In this document: positions 50,798 through 61,797 of the stretch, in pieces
How the letters are laid out: each line of letters opens with the position of its first letter
Numbering within the stretch: the stretch's first letter is position 1
NCBI GenBank assembly: GCA_021396245.1
Contig: WNYE01000114.1
Coordinates: forward strand, 43,963 to 107,962
Direction: 5' to 3'
DNA: 64,000 bases
From: Sporothrix humicola
Taxonomy: Eukaryota > Ascomycota > Sordariomycetes > Ophiostomatales > Ophiostomataceae
Position numbers and translations under genes: made by a program
The notes under the pieces: model-generated
Seen by the model: the letters and a program-made list of their open reading frames with translations, nothing else
Told to the model about the DNA's origin: nothing
The model's database searches: none

Positions 50798-52971
50798 AAT
50801 GATACAAGTAAACTCAATTAGAGACTAAAGGTGAGAAGATGCAAATTGCTAAAGAACGTGGATAAAAGGAGAAGAACGATGACAATGAAAACAATGAATT
50901 GTAAACCTTAACTGAAAAACAAAGAAACGAGAAAGAAAAAGAAAAAGGACACAGAATAAACAAAACAAAAACACGCGGGGCACAGTATTCACGCAGAACG
51001 TGGAGAGACACGGGACAAGGTGAAAATCTGTTGAAAACACAACGATTCGCCTCAGACATGGAAAAACAAAGCAATAAGAAAATAAAAAAAAGTGAGATAT
51101 GTTGACGGCCAACGACGGCCAACGACGGCCAACAACGGCCATGCAACTGCCACGGGCTACAAATGGACTGCCATAGGACGTGCCGCGTGAATCAATGGGG
51201 AAATGTTGAAAAATGGACACAAGGAATTGATCGCCAACGCCATTCATGGATTTGACGACATATTCGCTGTATTTTTTTAACAGTTCGACAGTGGAATGGG
51301 AGTGCTGAAAGCGAAATTAAAACTGTCATGAGCTGTGAGGCCAGGGATGGACCTGGACCAGAACGTTGTATGCGGCATACGGGCTGAACCTTTGTCTGCC
51401 TTATTGGTTTCACGACAATTCGTTTCTTCAACTGCTCGGCGGCAATTCCTTTTTCTCCCGCAACAATCAACGCGTCGTGGAGTTGGACAAAAGAGTACGG
51501 CGTAATTCATAAAGTCCAAGACGTTGCAGAGTGCTTTTCTTTTGTTCATTCCTCCGCCGGTCTCGCGTATTAGCGGATTCAGCGGCCTTGGCACGCGCCG
51601 GGGAGGAAACTCACTACTGGGGCTCAAAACACAATGTCTTTAAAGGACAAGGAAACATTGAAACAAAGTCGTCGGCGACGGCCTCGACCTCCGCAACGAC
51701 AATTCCAAGTGGAATATCGGTCTTTGATGAATGTTCTTGGCTTGATTTGTCGGTCTTTGAGCCGTAGTAGAAATAAGAATGTCGACTCTGGCAAAGGAAT
51801 GTCGGTTACAGGAAAGAAGCCGTTAACGGTGCGGATCGGCACTGTCTCACCCTACAATGTCTTGGTGAGCCATGGCGGGTATGGAGGGAAATACGTTGAT
51901 AACCAGGTCAAGAAGGATACGTGAAGAGCGAATGGACCTGACTCGAAGGGGCAGAAAAAGAAAACAAAGAAGCAAGCACAAAAGGAAATGCATACAACGG
52001 TGGTGAACAATAACGTGCACAAGAAGACGATCATCGCGCACAGCCCTCACCTTAATTCTCAAAAGCAGGTAATACTGAAGAACTTGAAATGGCACCAGGT
52101 CCTGGCACAAGCTGACACTCCTTGTATTTGTATCAGACCGCCCTCCGCAACATTAAAATACGCCACGATACGCCTCTACTGCAGTCCACCCAGACGCCCC
52201 TCATTCTTTGGTCCCATAAGGCTGCCCGCCAAAGAGAAGACAAACTTGACGCCACATCCTGCATCGTATCATAAAATAATATGTGATGAGTACGGCCGAG
52301 ACACGCCGTTAACGGGAAGAGGATATGAGCCGCCAAGTACGAGCTGCCCTATGTAAATACGACTGCCGTCTGCTTGCTCCGTAATCTCTTGGACCGTTGA
52401 AAGATATTGCCCAGAACGTGGATGATCAACGTCAATGGATATCAACGGCAGTGCTGCGAGTCCTCGTTGAGAGTTATCGTTAGGTAACCGGCGTTGCTTA
52501 CATATTTGCATGACTCGATGTTCGTGGCGACGGCCGGTCTCGACCTGATCGGCGTCGACATTTACCATATTCATACAGTCTATGATGCAGCGATGGCAGA
52601 CGTAAGACTTCGGTTACAACTTTGGGTTCTAAAGTAGGGAGAACTCATGTTTTTGCTCAATAATGAAGAAGAGTTGCTGGAGGTTTCTGTGACAACAAAG
52701 TAAGACTGTGGACACCTACAGTTGCCATTGAAGAGAAAGAAACCACAGGAGTCGTGAGAACAATGCCATTTATGATGGAAACTGAGATGACTTGTTGAGA
52801 AAGATATGGCACAAAGCAAAAGTATAAAGACAGGCACATTGGCTGTCCATGTGAAAGAAAAACAGGAACACCTCAGATACACCATCGCCATCTCATCTCC
52901 ACACTCTCAAACTACTCATCTACACATCCTACACTACTAAACCCGCTTAACCGCGTCTCCTTCCCACCAAA
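50798..52971. other. Non-coding 2.2 kb
   Basis: Short frames only, none with recognisable motifs; a 96-residue frame at 51634-51924 is Arg-rich at its start and unconvincing. A GACGGCCAAC 10-bp tandem (3-4 copies) lies at about 51105-51139. The last 150 bp before 52972 are C/A-rich leader of the secreted-protein gene. Confidence 0.5.
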
Positions 52972-53289
52972 ATGCACGCCCAAGCCACCATCATCGGCCT
53001 TGCCGCTGCCCTTTCCACTCTGGTCCTCCCGGCCTCAGCTTTCACGACGCCCTGCTTGTATCAGGAGTACAAGTGCGGCTCGGAGCTGTTCAACAACAAC
53101 GGTTACGACGTGACGGAGCTGACGGCGGCCGTCAACCTGACGAGCACGATCCCGCCGCTTGAGGACTACCAGCTGATGAACGTCATCTTCCGCTGCATCG
53201 ACATCAACGGCAACCTGACGGGCAACTCGTACTGCATTGCGGGCTGCATTGGCATGGCCTCGACGGCCAACGACCAGTGCGCCATGTAG
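52972..53289 (+). CDS. Small secreted cysteine-containing protein
   Basis: 105 residues in a strong start context (CACCAAAATG). A signal peptide MHAQATIIGLAAALSTLVLPASA precedes a mature chain of about 82 residues. The chain has six Cys (TPCLYQEYKCG, FRCID, YCIAGCIG, QCAM), one potential N-glycosylation site at NLT (residues 70s) and another at NLTG. The even Cys number, small size and absence of known domains fit the fungal effector-candidate or secreted-regulator class, but no activity can be inferred. The coding part is GC-rich and codon-biased compared with its surroundings, which supports it as a well-expressed gene. A G-quadruplex-like tract follows the stop by 26 bp. Confidence 0.82.
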   Translation: MHAQATIIGLAAALSTLVLPASAFTTPCLYQEYKCGSELFNNNGYDVTELTAAVNLTSTIPPLEDYQLMNVIFRCIDINGNLTGNSYCIAGCIGMASTANDQCAM

Positions 53290-53314
53290 GGTGGCAGGGG
53301 GGAAAAATGATTAT

Positions 53315-53353
53315 GGGGCGGACATGGGGAGGTCATGGGGGAGGACATGGGGG
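53315..53353 (+). repeat. Regular G-quadruplex motif downstream of the secreted-protein gene
   Basis: Four runs of at least four G (53315, 53326, 53337, 53349) with three loops of exactly 7 nt, made by a CATGGGG(G)AGG(T/A) repeat. It would lie in the 3' UTR on the sense strand. Confidence 0.8.
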
Positions 53354-53502
53354 AGGTGGAATGCAGACTAACACGCGATTGGTGGATATATGTGGGTCAA
53401 TGTGAAAATAGTATTTGCGCTATTATAATTGGATATATACACTATCTTCTCTGTCTACCCAATAATGCTGTCCAGGATCTGCGTGTATTTTGTGATCTGT
53501 TT

Positions 53503-54406
53503 CTACGTATTGTAGTGTGCCAGACTAACACGCACGACTCCGTCGTCTTCTGTAAGGCCCAGGACGTTCTCGCACAGACGAACCGACAAGAACAAGCCCC
53601 ATTTGCAGCCAAAGCGACTCTTGGCCTGGATCTGGGTGACGATTTCCTTGCTGCTGAGGCCTTTCACAGTGAAACCGATGACAGGAACGCGTTTTGTGCG
53701 GTCGGCCACGGGCTCGCCACAAATCTGGACAACGTCGCCTTTGCGGAGGAGGTAGTTGATTAAAATATCCCGGATGCTTTCCTCATGGACTGAAATATCA
53801 TCCCAGCTCCAGCCAGATTCAGAAGACAGATATTTGGCCACGACGGGAACGGCCACGCCCAGCTCGGAGTTGGCGCCTGCGAAGCCCAGAATGTTTTCGA
53901 GAGAGTCGGGCTTCTTGTATGGATGGCCAATGATGCACAGGCTCTTTTGGGCCTCTTTGGACGCGTAAAGAATCGAAATGTGAAGGGCCGTAGACCTTGT
54001 ACCAGCTGAAAGCATAGAAATCAACGCCCAAGGCCTTGACGTCGACAGCCTTGTGCGGCGCAAAAGCCACATCGTCGAGACATAGGAGCGCGCCAGGGAT
54101 TATGTGCACACTATCCGTGAGCTCTTAGGCGTCATGGATGCTGCCCAGAACGTTGCTGACTTGCGTGCAAGCAACCAGTTTCGTCTTGGGCATCAACAGC
54201 GTCTTGAGGATGCTGCACTCGAGTCGCGGGCTGTTGTTGTCTTCCGGTCTGAACCAAACCACGGAGGATCCCCGATTCTTGACCAGCTACACCCACGGCG
54301 CCATATTGGCCTCGTGGTCGATGCTCGACACGATGATCTTGTCGCCCGGCTAGATGTATTCGTAGCGCGACGACGACGAGAGCCAGTCCCGTATTTCGTC
54401 GCTCAT
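53503..54406 (-). pseudogene. Decayed class-V aminotransferase / cysteine-desulfurase-like gene
   Basis: The frame from ATG 54406 reads a recognisable family sequence: GDKIIVSSIDHEANMAPWV, TKLVACTQVSNVLGSI, DDVAFAPHKAVDVKALGVD, then FYAFSWYKVYGP with the PLP lysine. It is broken by three in-frame stops (TAG 54350-54352, TAG 54287-54289, TAA 54125-54127) and a one-base insertion at about 53983-53984, after which the frame continues (HISILYASKEAQ...) to a proper end at 53503. The N-terminal ~70 residues of the family are missing: homology fades at about 54400. The gene is therefore non-functional. Two of the three stops are TAG in otherwise conserved positions. Confidence 0.85.
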
Positions 54407-54416
54407 CTCACGCGAT

Positions 54417-55002
54417 GCAGACTCTCCTCAATTTGCTTCCGACTCGCTCCACCGCATCACCAAGTGCTAGGAGAAACTGCCTCTCGAACTCCGCAAAGTC
54501 CAGCCGCCGTCCAGAATTGCCCAGGCTGATCGGCTGGGAATCCTCGCCGCAAGCATTCTCATCACGGCCCAGATCATCAAGTTGCTTCTGGCCATCGCAA
54601 AGTCCTCGTTTGCCACCAGTATTTCTACCACCACCGGCAGCATCCACCAACGATGCGCCATTGCGGACGAGCTCCTCGACAACCTGGACGCCATCCCCGT
54701 CAGCTTTCTGCACTCCATCAATATTGTTTCTCTCCAGCACCTATTCCATGTCAGCCACGTCTTGAGCAGCGTCGTCAAGAGTCCGCTCTCCAACTGGGCC
54801 CACCTCCAGGTCCGCAGCATTTTTGTGGGCGACGGCACAAGTTTGGGAAGTCACGGCAGTCATGGAGGCCAAACAGGCGACAGCCAGACAACAATTTCCG
54901 TCTCAAACCAGCCCATTATGCTTCCGAGTGACATCCTCCACAACTGGCAGCACTTTATCGACCAGACAGACGCATTCAACTCGACCCTGTATTCCGTGTA
55001 GT
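54417..55002 (+). pseudogene. 5'-truncated gene fragment, possibly transcription-factor C-terminus
   Basis: A coherent frame starts at the edge of the preceding pseudogene and reads ADSPQFASDSLHRITKC, a TAG stop (54468-54470), then EKLPLELRKVQPPSRIAQADRLG. It continues through LLLAIAKSSF, LLDNLDAIPVSFLHS, HLFHVSHVLSSVV and LQVRSIFVGD to a natural stop near 55002. The helical, Leu-rich character resembles C-terminal regions of fungal zinc-cluster regulators, but that is a weak resemblance. No start codon or N-terminal domain exists upstream, so only the 3' part of a gene is present. A 139-residue frame from ATG 54582 could still be translated, but I regard it as a remnant. Confidence 0.55.
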
Positions 55003-58000
55003 TTACGTTTGACGTTCTACTATTGCAAGGTTAATGATTAAGCGATGTATCATACCGTTTCCAACATTGTCACTATGAATCAGATCAATAATATGAGATA
55101 CCAGTGAGGATAGCAATGTGATGCCGGGGGGAAATATTTTCTAAAATATGTGAGTATTTTATGCAGTGTGTTTATGATTGATTTCTTGCATTTTAATCAA
55201 ATTTTATTCCAAGATTTCCATTGTTTTTGTGAATATTTCTTTTTGTACCTTCTTTTTTATCCCTATTCCATTTCTTTATGTCTAAAAGACAAAAAACTCA
55301 TGTAAACGTGTGCTATTATCTTCTTTTGTTTAAATTGATCTTGTGGTTGATTATTTAATAAAATTAAAAATAAACGACGACAATATTTCACCATATATCT
55401 TGTTTACTTCATATCAAACGTTTCATTCTGCCTTTGATTCTATTGTTCGAGATACATGCCTGTATATTTTCTAACCATAAATGTTGCTCATCTCATGAAC
55501 GGCATTCTCCGTTTCATCTCTTTCCACCTTCCCAATTCGACGTCATTTCAGCCAGCCTGCTCAGCCACCCCAGCTACCTCAGGCGTACCACTGAGCAGCA
55601 TCGTGAATAGCGCTAAACACAGCAACTCGCTAGGCCTCCACGAGCGAAGGATTAGCCGTATTTGAGTTGTCTCTGCAAGAGTACAAAAGTACTGACTTGG
55701 CAGGGCCCCGAGGCGTTTTGTGTGGTTGTTTATGTGGCTATTGTGGCTGAATCTCACCGCGTCCCTTCTTTGTTTCTTCTTCGCGGACATTTTAACTAAA
55801 ATATGATATTTGTCAAGTACCCTGCGACATTTAAAGTTGCTCTTAGCTTCTGCAGCTAAAATGTTTTGGAAACAATTCCAAAAGAATCCCAAGTAAATTT
55901 CGCCCAAAAAGCTCTTCCTAGCTTCAATCCTTCAATTCTCCGGCTTGGCAACGTTCTCAAAACATGCAATTGCATATGGCCAAGAATGGCAGAAAACAAA
56001 GCGAATGAAATAGCAAGTGAAAGAAAAATCACGAGATGCAATTTTGACAAACGAGGATTATGTGGCGCAGGGGAAAAAAAAGAGGCGGAAGCTGGGCAAA
56101 AAGCGTCGAGATTTTTCGAGCAAACCGACCACTAAGACGCGCGATCTCGCAGAAGCCGCTCGCAATGAGCCGTGTTTCGGGCCCGAGAGCCCTCTTTTCC
56201 ACGACGAATGCGCCATAATACGCGAATTAATGCTAATGGGATGCCTCCTGTTGCGTTGTCCACCCACCACCTCTTGGGTTAAGGTACAAAAAATGGAGTG
56301 CAGAAGGGAGACGGTCTACATATCCACCAATCTTGCTCAGTTCTATTCTTATTCTGTCTTTTGTCGATTGCTATCCATTTTCTCTGCCGCTCTAGACCCC
56401 GGCACATGTCAAGAAAAGATGGGCAGATTGAATAACAAACACTGTCGAATCGTTTTCTTTCTTTCACTCCATTTTGTCCTTTGCATTTGGACGTTTATGC
56501 GTTCGCTTTGATTCCTGGTCCAGCTCTTTCTGTGTTCCTGATCGCCCTTTTCTCCTGGCTGTGCCTCTTCCATCGTGTCGTTGGTGCTGGGGCCCCAGCA
56601 AAGAGGGACAAAACATGCGCCCCGCAAATACAAAAGCCTTTCACGATCGTCAGCTGCACAAGGTACAAATCTTGTCGTCTTTTCATCTTGTCAACTTCTT
56701 GTCTTTGTTTCTTTCATTTTACCCACACGTTACAGTCGTTTTATTTCTTGCACCTGTAAAGCACCTGAAATGCAAAATCTCCACGTCACAATCACGACGT
56801 CCACTTCAATTTTCGGGTAAATATCCCCCAGTCTCTCCACAGAATCTGGGCTCAGGGGATTCTATCCGGGGGCTGAATCAACAGCCTTTTCTCACGTACT
56901 GTGTACCCTTCCTGTCTGGTTCTCTGCCTTCTATCCCCACTTTTCAAATATGGGCCGAAAGGGGACCAGACCCTCGACTGCCGAACGTCGAGACCTTTTC
57001 CTTGTGTGGTTTCTGTTTTGCTAAGCCTTTTTGATGAACTGCTGTTGCGGTTGTCTGGACTTGTCCCCATATTTTAATCCTTGTTCAATTTCAAGTCTTA
57101 TTTTCCGGGCTGGCTATTTTGGATCTTCTTGGATCTTCTTGGACCTTCTTAGATCATCTTGGACTTTCTTGGTCCTGCCTGGACGTTGACTGGAGGCCTT
57201 TCTCTGTCAACGAGCTCTGGAAAAAAGACGTCCAAGGAGAAAAGGTCTAGACTTGCTACTTATGTAGAGTACTTGTTTGTTTCTATTGATAAATATCAAC
57301 CTCATACAGCTTTATACAACAATACAAGACCAAAAAGCCTTGGAGGTGACGTTGCCTGAAGAGACGACACCATATCCACGCCATTTACGACATTTCTTGT
57401 CCTGTCACGTCCAAGACCTGTTAACAACCCAAGACTTCATCTACCTTTTGTCTTCGTGTCTTTCTGGTCTCTTCTGTCCCTTCTTGTCCATTTTTGGTCA
57501 TTTTGTCCCATCTCGTCTTCTTTCCGTGACAGTCTGGTCCGCCTCGCCTTGTCCCTCGCCAGTAACAGCTTTGTGTCTGCTGCTTGTCCCGTCCCTTCCA
57601 TCTTCCATCTCCCTCTGCCCCTTTCTGTTCCGATCCTCCAGATTCCCCGTCTCCTCTGCCCACCATCTTTCTATTCCTTTATTTCTTTATTTGTTAGACC
57701 CTTCACCTGCTTTAATTCCCTTCTTTCGCCCCCCTTCCCATGCTGTTTATTCATATGTCTCTAGCATCCCTTTGCCTTTTCAATATATGATTTCTTTATT
57801 TTTCTTGTCCCTTGCTCTCCATATTATTTATTGCTCCTTTTTTATTCCTTTTTTATTTCTTTTTCATTTCTCATTCTCTGCACACACCCCGACTTCATTT
57901 ATTTTCTTCCAACAAAAGCCCAGAAACGTCAACGCCCAGCTTGTATAACGCGGAGAGCCATACTGCGATAGAATAGACTGTGCATACGTACACACAGACT

Positions 58001-58595
58001 CTTTTTCGACATTCTCAATCACCATAGTACCTCTCCAGACTTTCAGAGTTCAGACCACCAGACATCCAACGTCAACCTCGCTTGGCCCTTGCCGTCCTTG
58101 GCGATTTCGCTAGACAAACGTCAACTACTTAACCACCGATTGTCGTTATTTTTCAGTCTCCCTCTGGGAAGAAGAGAGGGAGAGACGAAGAAAAAAGACG
58201 AAAGATCTGTCGCAAGTCCAGATCGGTGGATACTCCCTCTGTATGTTGATTTGCTTTGCAGAGAGCTGTCTCCCATCCTTTCCACCTTACCCTTCTACCT
58301 TATTCTCTTACCTTACCTTTTTCTTGCACTCTTTGATTTTCACTCTGTCTTTTACCTTTCCCTTCTTCGTTTCGTTGCACACACAACCTCCACGAAGAGC
58401 CTCATGAGGCTGAGAGTCGACCTCCATCCCATAGCCACACACCACAAAATCAAACACAAGTAGGTCCATCGTAATTAACACTAACAGTCTTGGTTAGAAG
58501 AGAAACAGCAACGAGTGCTGGCCACCATGTTGCACAAGGCCAGAGAGCCGTCGTCATCAAGAACATCACAGACCTCGCCGTCCTTCCTTTCCAAT
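55003..58595. other. Non-coding 3.6 kb upstream of the GH16 gene
   Basis: 55080-55450 is AT-rich without strong CpA loss. 56450-57950 is pyrimidine-rich on the + strand. A tandem TTGGATCTTC 10-mer array lies at 57118-57178. The 57950-58590 part looks like promoter and leader of the GH16 gene. No open frame with recognisable protein content. Confidence 0.5.
57118..57178. repeat. TTGGATCTTC decamer array
   Basis: About six imperfect copies of TTGGA(T/C)CTTC in 60 bp. Confidence 0.8.
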
Positions 58596-60366
58596 ATGGC
58601 GTTTACGTGGATTACAGTGGCAGCTATTGCCTCATCATTATCACTCGGCGTCGATGCTGCCACAACCACCACATCTTCATCATTTCCCACGTCCACGCCG
58701 TATGCAAACGGCACACGACCGGGCCTCCAGCTCACAACAGACTCCAACTGCACGTGCTACCGGACCAATAGCTCGACGGCCAACTACTTCGCGCACCACA
58801 GCTTCTTTGATTTCCGCTCCATGGGCCAGTACGTCAACACGCCACCGGTGCTCCAAGACTCACAGGCCAACATCAACGCGCCCGCCACCAACGCCTACTT
58901 TTCGTCGTCGGCATGGACCAACATGTGGCGTGCGCAAAATTGGGACAACGGCGCGCTGATGAAGGCCAACAACTCGGATGTCACAGGCAGCGACGCAACG
59001 CTCTTCATGGTCAACTCGCCCAACAACATCTACATTGAGCACAACTCGGACGTTCTGGGGAGCACGGGCAAGGCGACGCGCGACACGCCGACGTACATGG
59101 TGATGCGGACGGCGCGACTCAACGCGTTCCAGACGTCGGCCGAGATCGAGTCGTCATCGATGGGCTTCAAGTTCTTGTCGGTGCGCATGTACGCCAGAAC
59201 ACTCGGCTCGCCTGGTGCCATTACGGCCATGTTTACCTACCGAGCGGGGCCCAACAACAACCTGAACCAAGTGCAAGAGTCTGACCTCGAGATCCGCACG
59301 CGCGATCCGCCTTCCCGCGTCCAGTTTACCAACCAGCCCTCGTGGAACGCCGACGGCGACATCCCGCAGGCCACGCGCAATGTCACAATGCCCGGCAAGA
59401 CCGGCTGGAACGACTGGGCGCATTACCGTATGGACTGGACACCGGGCGCAACATCGTGGTACGTCGACGGGCAGCTGGCTTCGACAATCACGTTCCAGGC
59501 GCCCCGCGACCCGTCCCAGGTCATGTTCAACAGCTGGAGCGACGGCGGCACGTGGAGCGGCAACATGAGCACCAACAGCGCGGCCTTTTTGCAAATCCAG
59601 TGGATCGAGATGGTCTTCAACAACACGGACGCCGCATACATGCCCAAGCCGGGGGGATGCACAAACATGTGCAGCATTGACGAGACGCCCGTGACGGGCA
59701 CGCCAGTGCTGATATCCAGTGGAGGTAAGACTGGAGACGACGATGACGAGAATGGGGTGGTCATGTTGAAGGTGCCAGTCGTGACTTTGTTGGCATCTAT
59801 CGCGTTCTTTATTTTATTTTAGACGGTCTTTTGCATTTTGTTTTGGTTCTCTCCTTAGACGTTTATTCTTTTTTTTTCTTTCTCTTTTTCGTCATCCTTT
59901 CTTTTAGACTCTCGATATGTGGCAGTCCACTAATACCCCTCCCCACTCACCTACAGGCCAAATTGGACAAGGCGGCAACAATGGCAACAATGGAGGCAAC
60001 CGTGGCGGTGGCCAGACTGGCAACGGAGGAAACAATGGAAATGGAGGGAACAATGGAAACGGAGGAAATAACGGGAACGGGGGGAATAACGGCAACGGTG
60101 GAAACAATGGAAACAACGGAGGAAATCGTGGTGGCAGCGGAGGCCGTGGCGGAGGACAAACTGGAAATGGAGGAAACAGTGGGAACAACGGAAACAATGG
60201 AAACAATGGAAACAACGGCAACAACGGCGGCAACACGGGCCACTACCAAAACTGCCAGTCTGCCAAGTACGGCCAGTGTGCCGGCAAGACGTGGAACGGC
60301 TGTGGCGGTTGTGCCAGTGGGACGACCTGCAAGTTCCAAAACGACTACTACTCACAATGTTTGTGA
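58596..60366 (+). CDS. GH16 beta-glucanase-like enzyme with Gly/Asn linker and CBM1 (spliced form)
   Basis: Predicted 512 residues from exons 58596-59724 and 59957-60366. The start is chosen at 58596 because MAFTWITVAAIASSLSLGVDA is a clean signal peptide; the frame runs 27 residues further up. The GH16 catalytic ExDxE motif is ESDLEIRT (E228, D230, E232), with WNDWAHYRMDWTPGATSWYVDG and MFNSWSDGG typical of the family; substrates are beta-1,3/1,3-1,4-glucans. The second exon encodes a (GGNNGN)n linker of about 95 residues and a C-terminal CBM1-type cellulose-binding module (YGQCAGKTWNGC...CASGTTC...YYSQCL, six Cys). If the 232-nt intron (GTAAGA...CTACAG) is retained, translation ends at 59822, giving 408 residues with the hydrophobic end VPVVTLLASIAFFILF. 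Confidence 0.85.
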
Positions 60367-60390
60367 GGCAAGCAACGAACAAAATCAAAC

Positions 60391-60391
<1 letters not shown>

Positions 60392-60424
<33 letters not shown>
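60392..60424. repeat. A33 homopolymer in the GH16 3' region
   Basis: 33 consecutive A on the + strand starting 25 bp after the stop codon. It may be an assembly-sensitive homopolymer or a retroposed poly(A) trace; no target-site duplication was looked for successfully. Confidence 0.85.
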
Positions 60425-60427
<3 letters not shown>

Positions 60428-60646
60428 AACGACAACCACGACCAAGACATACATCTCCAACTCGACATTTCCTATCCGGCGTTTACCTATATACCTCGAC
60501 AGCACACACGGCTACTTGTTTTATCAGTTTTGTTTCCTTGTTTATTGTGTCATCTTATTCTTCTTATTCATGTACATAGTTCATACCAACTCTCGTTCAA
60601 TTTTGACAAAATTCTATCAAATTGTTATCAAAACATCCACCTAAAT

Positions 60647-61471
60647 TCAGACATCAGGATAAAACTCTGGCCCTCTTGCCTCCTCACTCAATACTCCCTC
60701 TCGCGTCCAGATATTCAACCCAATCTTGTCTCCTGTCCCGATGGGGAGCCCAGCATGAAGCGTCCGGTAATCTCCCTCGCTTATGCCCGTCTTTGTACTG
60801 TCGTCCGTCTTTAGGTTCCTCCAGAAAATGGCATTCCCCGCAATAGGTCGGAACGTCAGCCCATCCGTCCATGGCGCATCACAGTCCACAATTCCCTTGG
60901 AGCACCACTCCTCACTCTTCGGCGAGTCCAGCAAAGGAAACTGTGTCCCACCACCCGTTGTTTCGTTTCCAACATCCACATACGCAAAGAATGATGACAG
61001 TCGGTTGCCGCCTCCATCGGCTGAAGCGTGAACGGCCTGTTCTGCCGGACGGGCAATCCAGTCCGTGTGGACGTGGTACTGCTCCCCGATGCCGTACTTG
61101 ACAAGCTGGATGGGCTCGAGCTGTTCCCTCACAACGTCGTATCCCTGGAAGGATGCCGCGCGTTCCTCTATGCAGTGCAAAACGGCATCGCGAGGAACGT
61201 AGGCAGACTGTGACGTTCGGGCAACATGGCGAGAGGCTGTTCCGTCGGCAGTGACCGCAGAATGCGCAAACTTGCCCCCGGATACAGCCTTGAGGTGGCT
61301 TCGCTCTTGCGGCGTCAGAAAGCCTTCGAGGTAGATGACAAGCGGCGACGTGGAGACCAGGAGAGGCTTGTATGCGGGATGTTGGCAGACATAGCTGCTG
61401 TCGACAGCTTTGGCGTTGTCTGCTCGAGACAAGCTGGCGAGAACGGTCAGAAGGTAGAGTGACGACCGCAT
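60647..61471 (-). CDS. Secreted/ER prolyl 4-hydroxylase (2-oxoglutarate/Fe(II) dioxygenase)
   Basis: 274 residues, intronless. A signal peptide MRSSLYLLTVLASLSRADNA sends it to the ER. The P4H catalytic fold is complete: iron ligands H135 and D137 in YHVHTDW and H239 in LHAGLP, and the 2-oxoglutarate Lys K249 in GDKIGLNIW. YLEGFLTPQERSHL is the usual N-terminal block and GGGTQFP the usual core block. The fold is that of the collagen-type P4H catalytic domain and of related fungal enzymes. It has no ER-retention signal of its own (ends FYPDV). It is divergent, with 326 bp between start codons, from a PDI-like gene that carries HDEL. That mirrors animal collagen P4H, whose alpha subunit is retained by its PDI partner. 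Confidence 0.9.
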   Translation of the reverse strand: MRSSLYLLTVLASLSRADNAKAVDSSYVCQHPAYKPLLVSTSPLVIYLEGFLTPQERSHLKAVSGGKFAHSAVTADGTASRHVARTSQSAYVPRDAVLHCIEERAASFQGYDVVREQLEPIQLVKYGIGEQYHVHTDWIARPAEQAVHASADGGGNRLSSFFAYVDVGNETTGGGTQFPLLDSPKSEEWCSKGIVDCDAPWTDGLTFRPIAGNAIFWRNLKTDDSTKTGISEGDYRTLHAGLPIGTGDKIGLNIWTREGVLSEEARGPEFYPDV

Positions 61472-61797
61472 TTTGGACTAGCTTGATGTCGTTAAATGTT
61501 GGAAAAAAAAAAAGGAAGCTGAGATTACCATCTCACCACCCAACATGAATTCCAAGCAAACCCCTTAAAATTCATAAAATTATCCATAAATCGTTCTGGA
61601 ACACTCTCAAAAACAAGAGACGTGGCCATTAGCCGGATTATGCGGGGAGAGCTTTTGTAACGCCAGGTGTAGTCTTGTCGTGACACGCCGGCTAAAGTGA
61701 GCTCCTTCACCGTTAGCGGGACATCTCAACTCTGTCCATTTTGATATCAATTATTCAACTGTCTCTCCAATTGACTGCAATCACAGCAATTGACGAA
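61472..61797. promoter_or_regulatory. Putative bidirectional promoter of the P4H and PDI-like genes
   Basis: 326 bp between divergent ATGs. An A11-type run lies at 61502-61514 and AT-rich DNA at 61560-61610. The close head-to-head arrangement suggests co-regulation; no named site is recognised. Confidence 0.5.

Noticed and set aside
51634..51924. 96-residue + strand frame
   Set aside because: No recognisable motif, AT-rich surroundings and no supporting context.
58515..58595. Upstream in-frame extension of the GH16 gene
   Set aside because: Placing the start here would bury the signal peptide behind 27 hydrophilic residues.
59917..60366. Separate Gly/Asn-rich gene starting at ATG 59917
   Set aside because: It has no signal peptide, while an in-frame splice from the GH16 exon supplies both signal and catalytic domain for the CBM1 tail.
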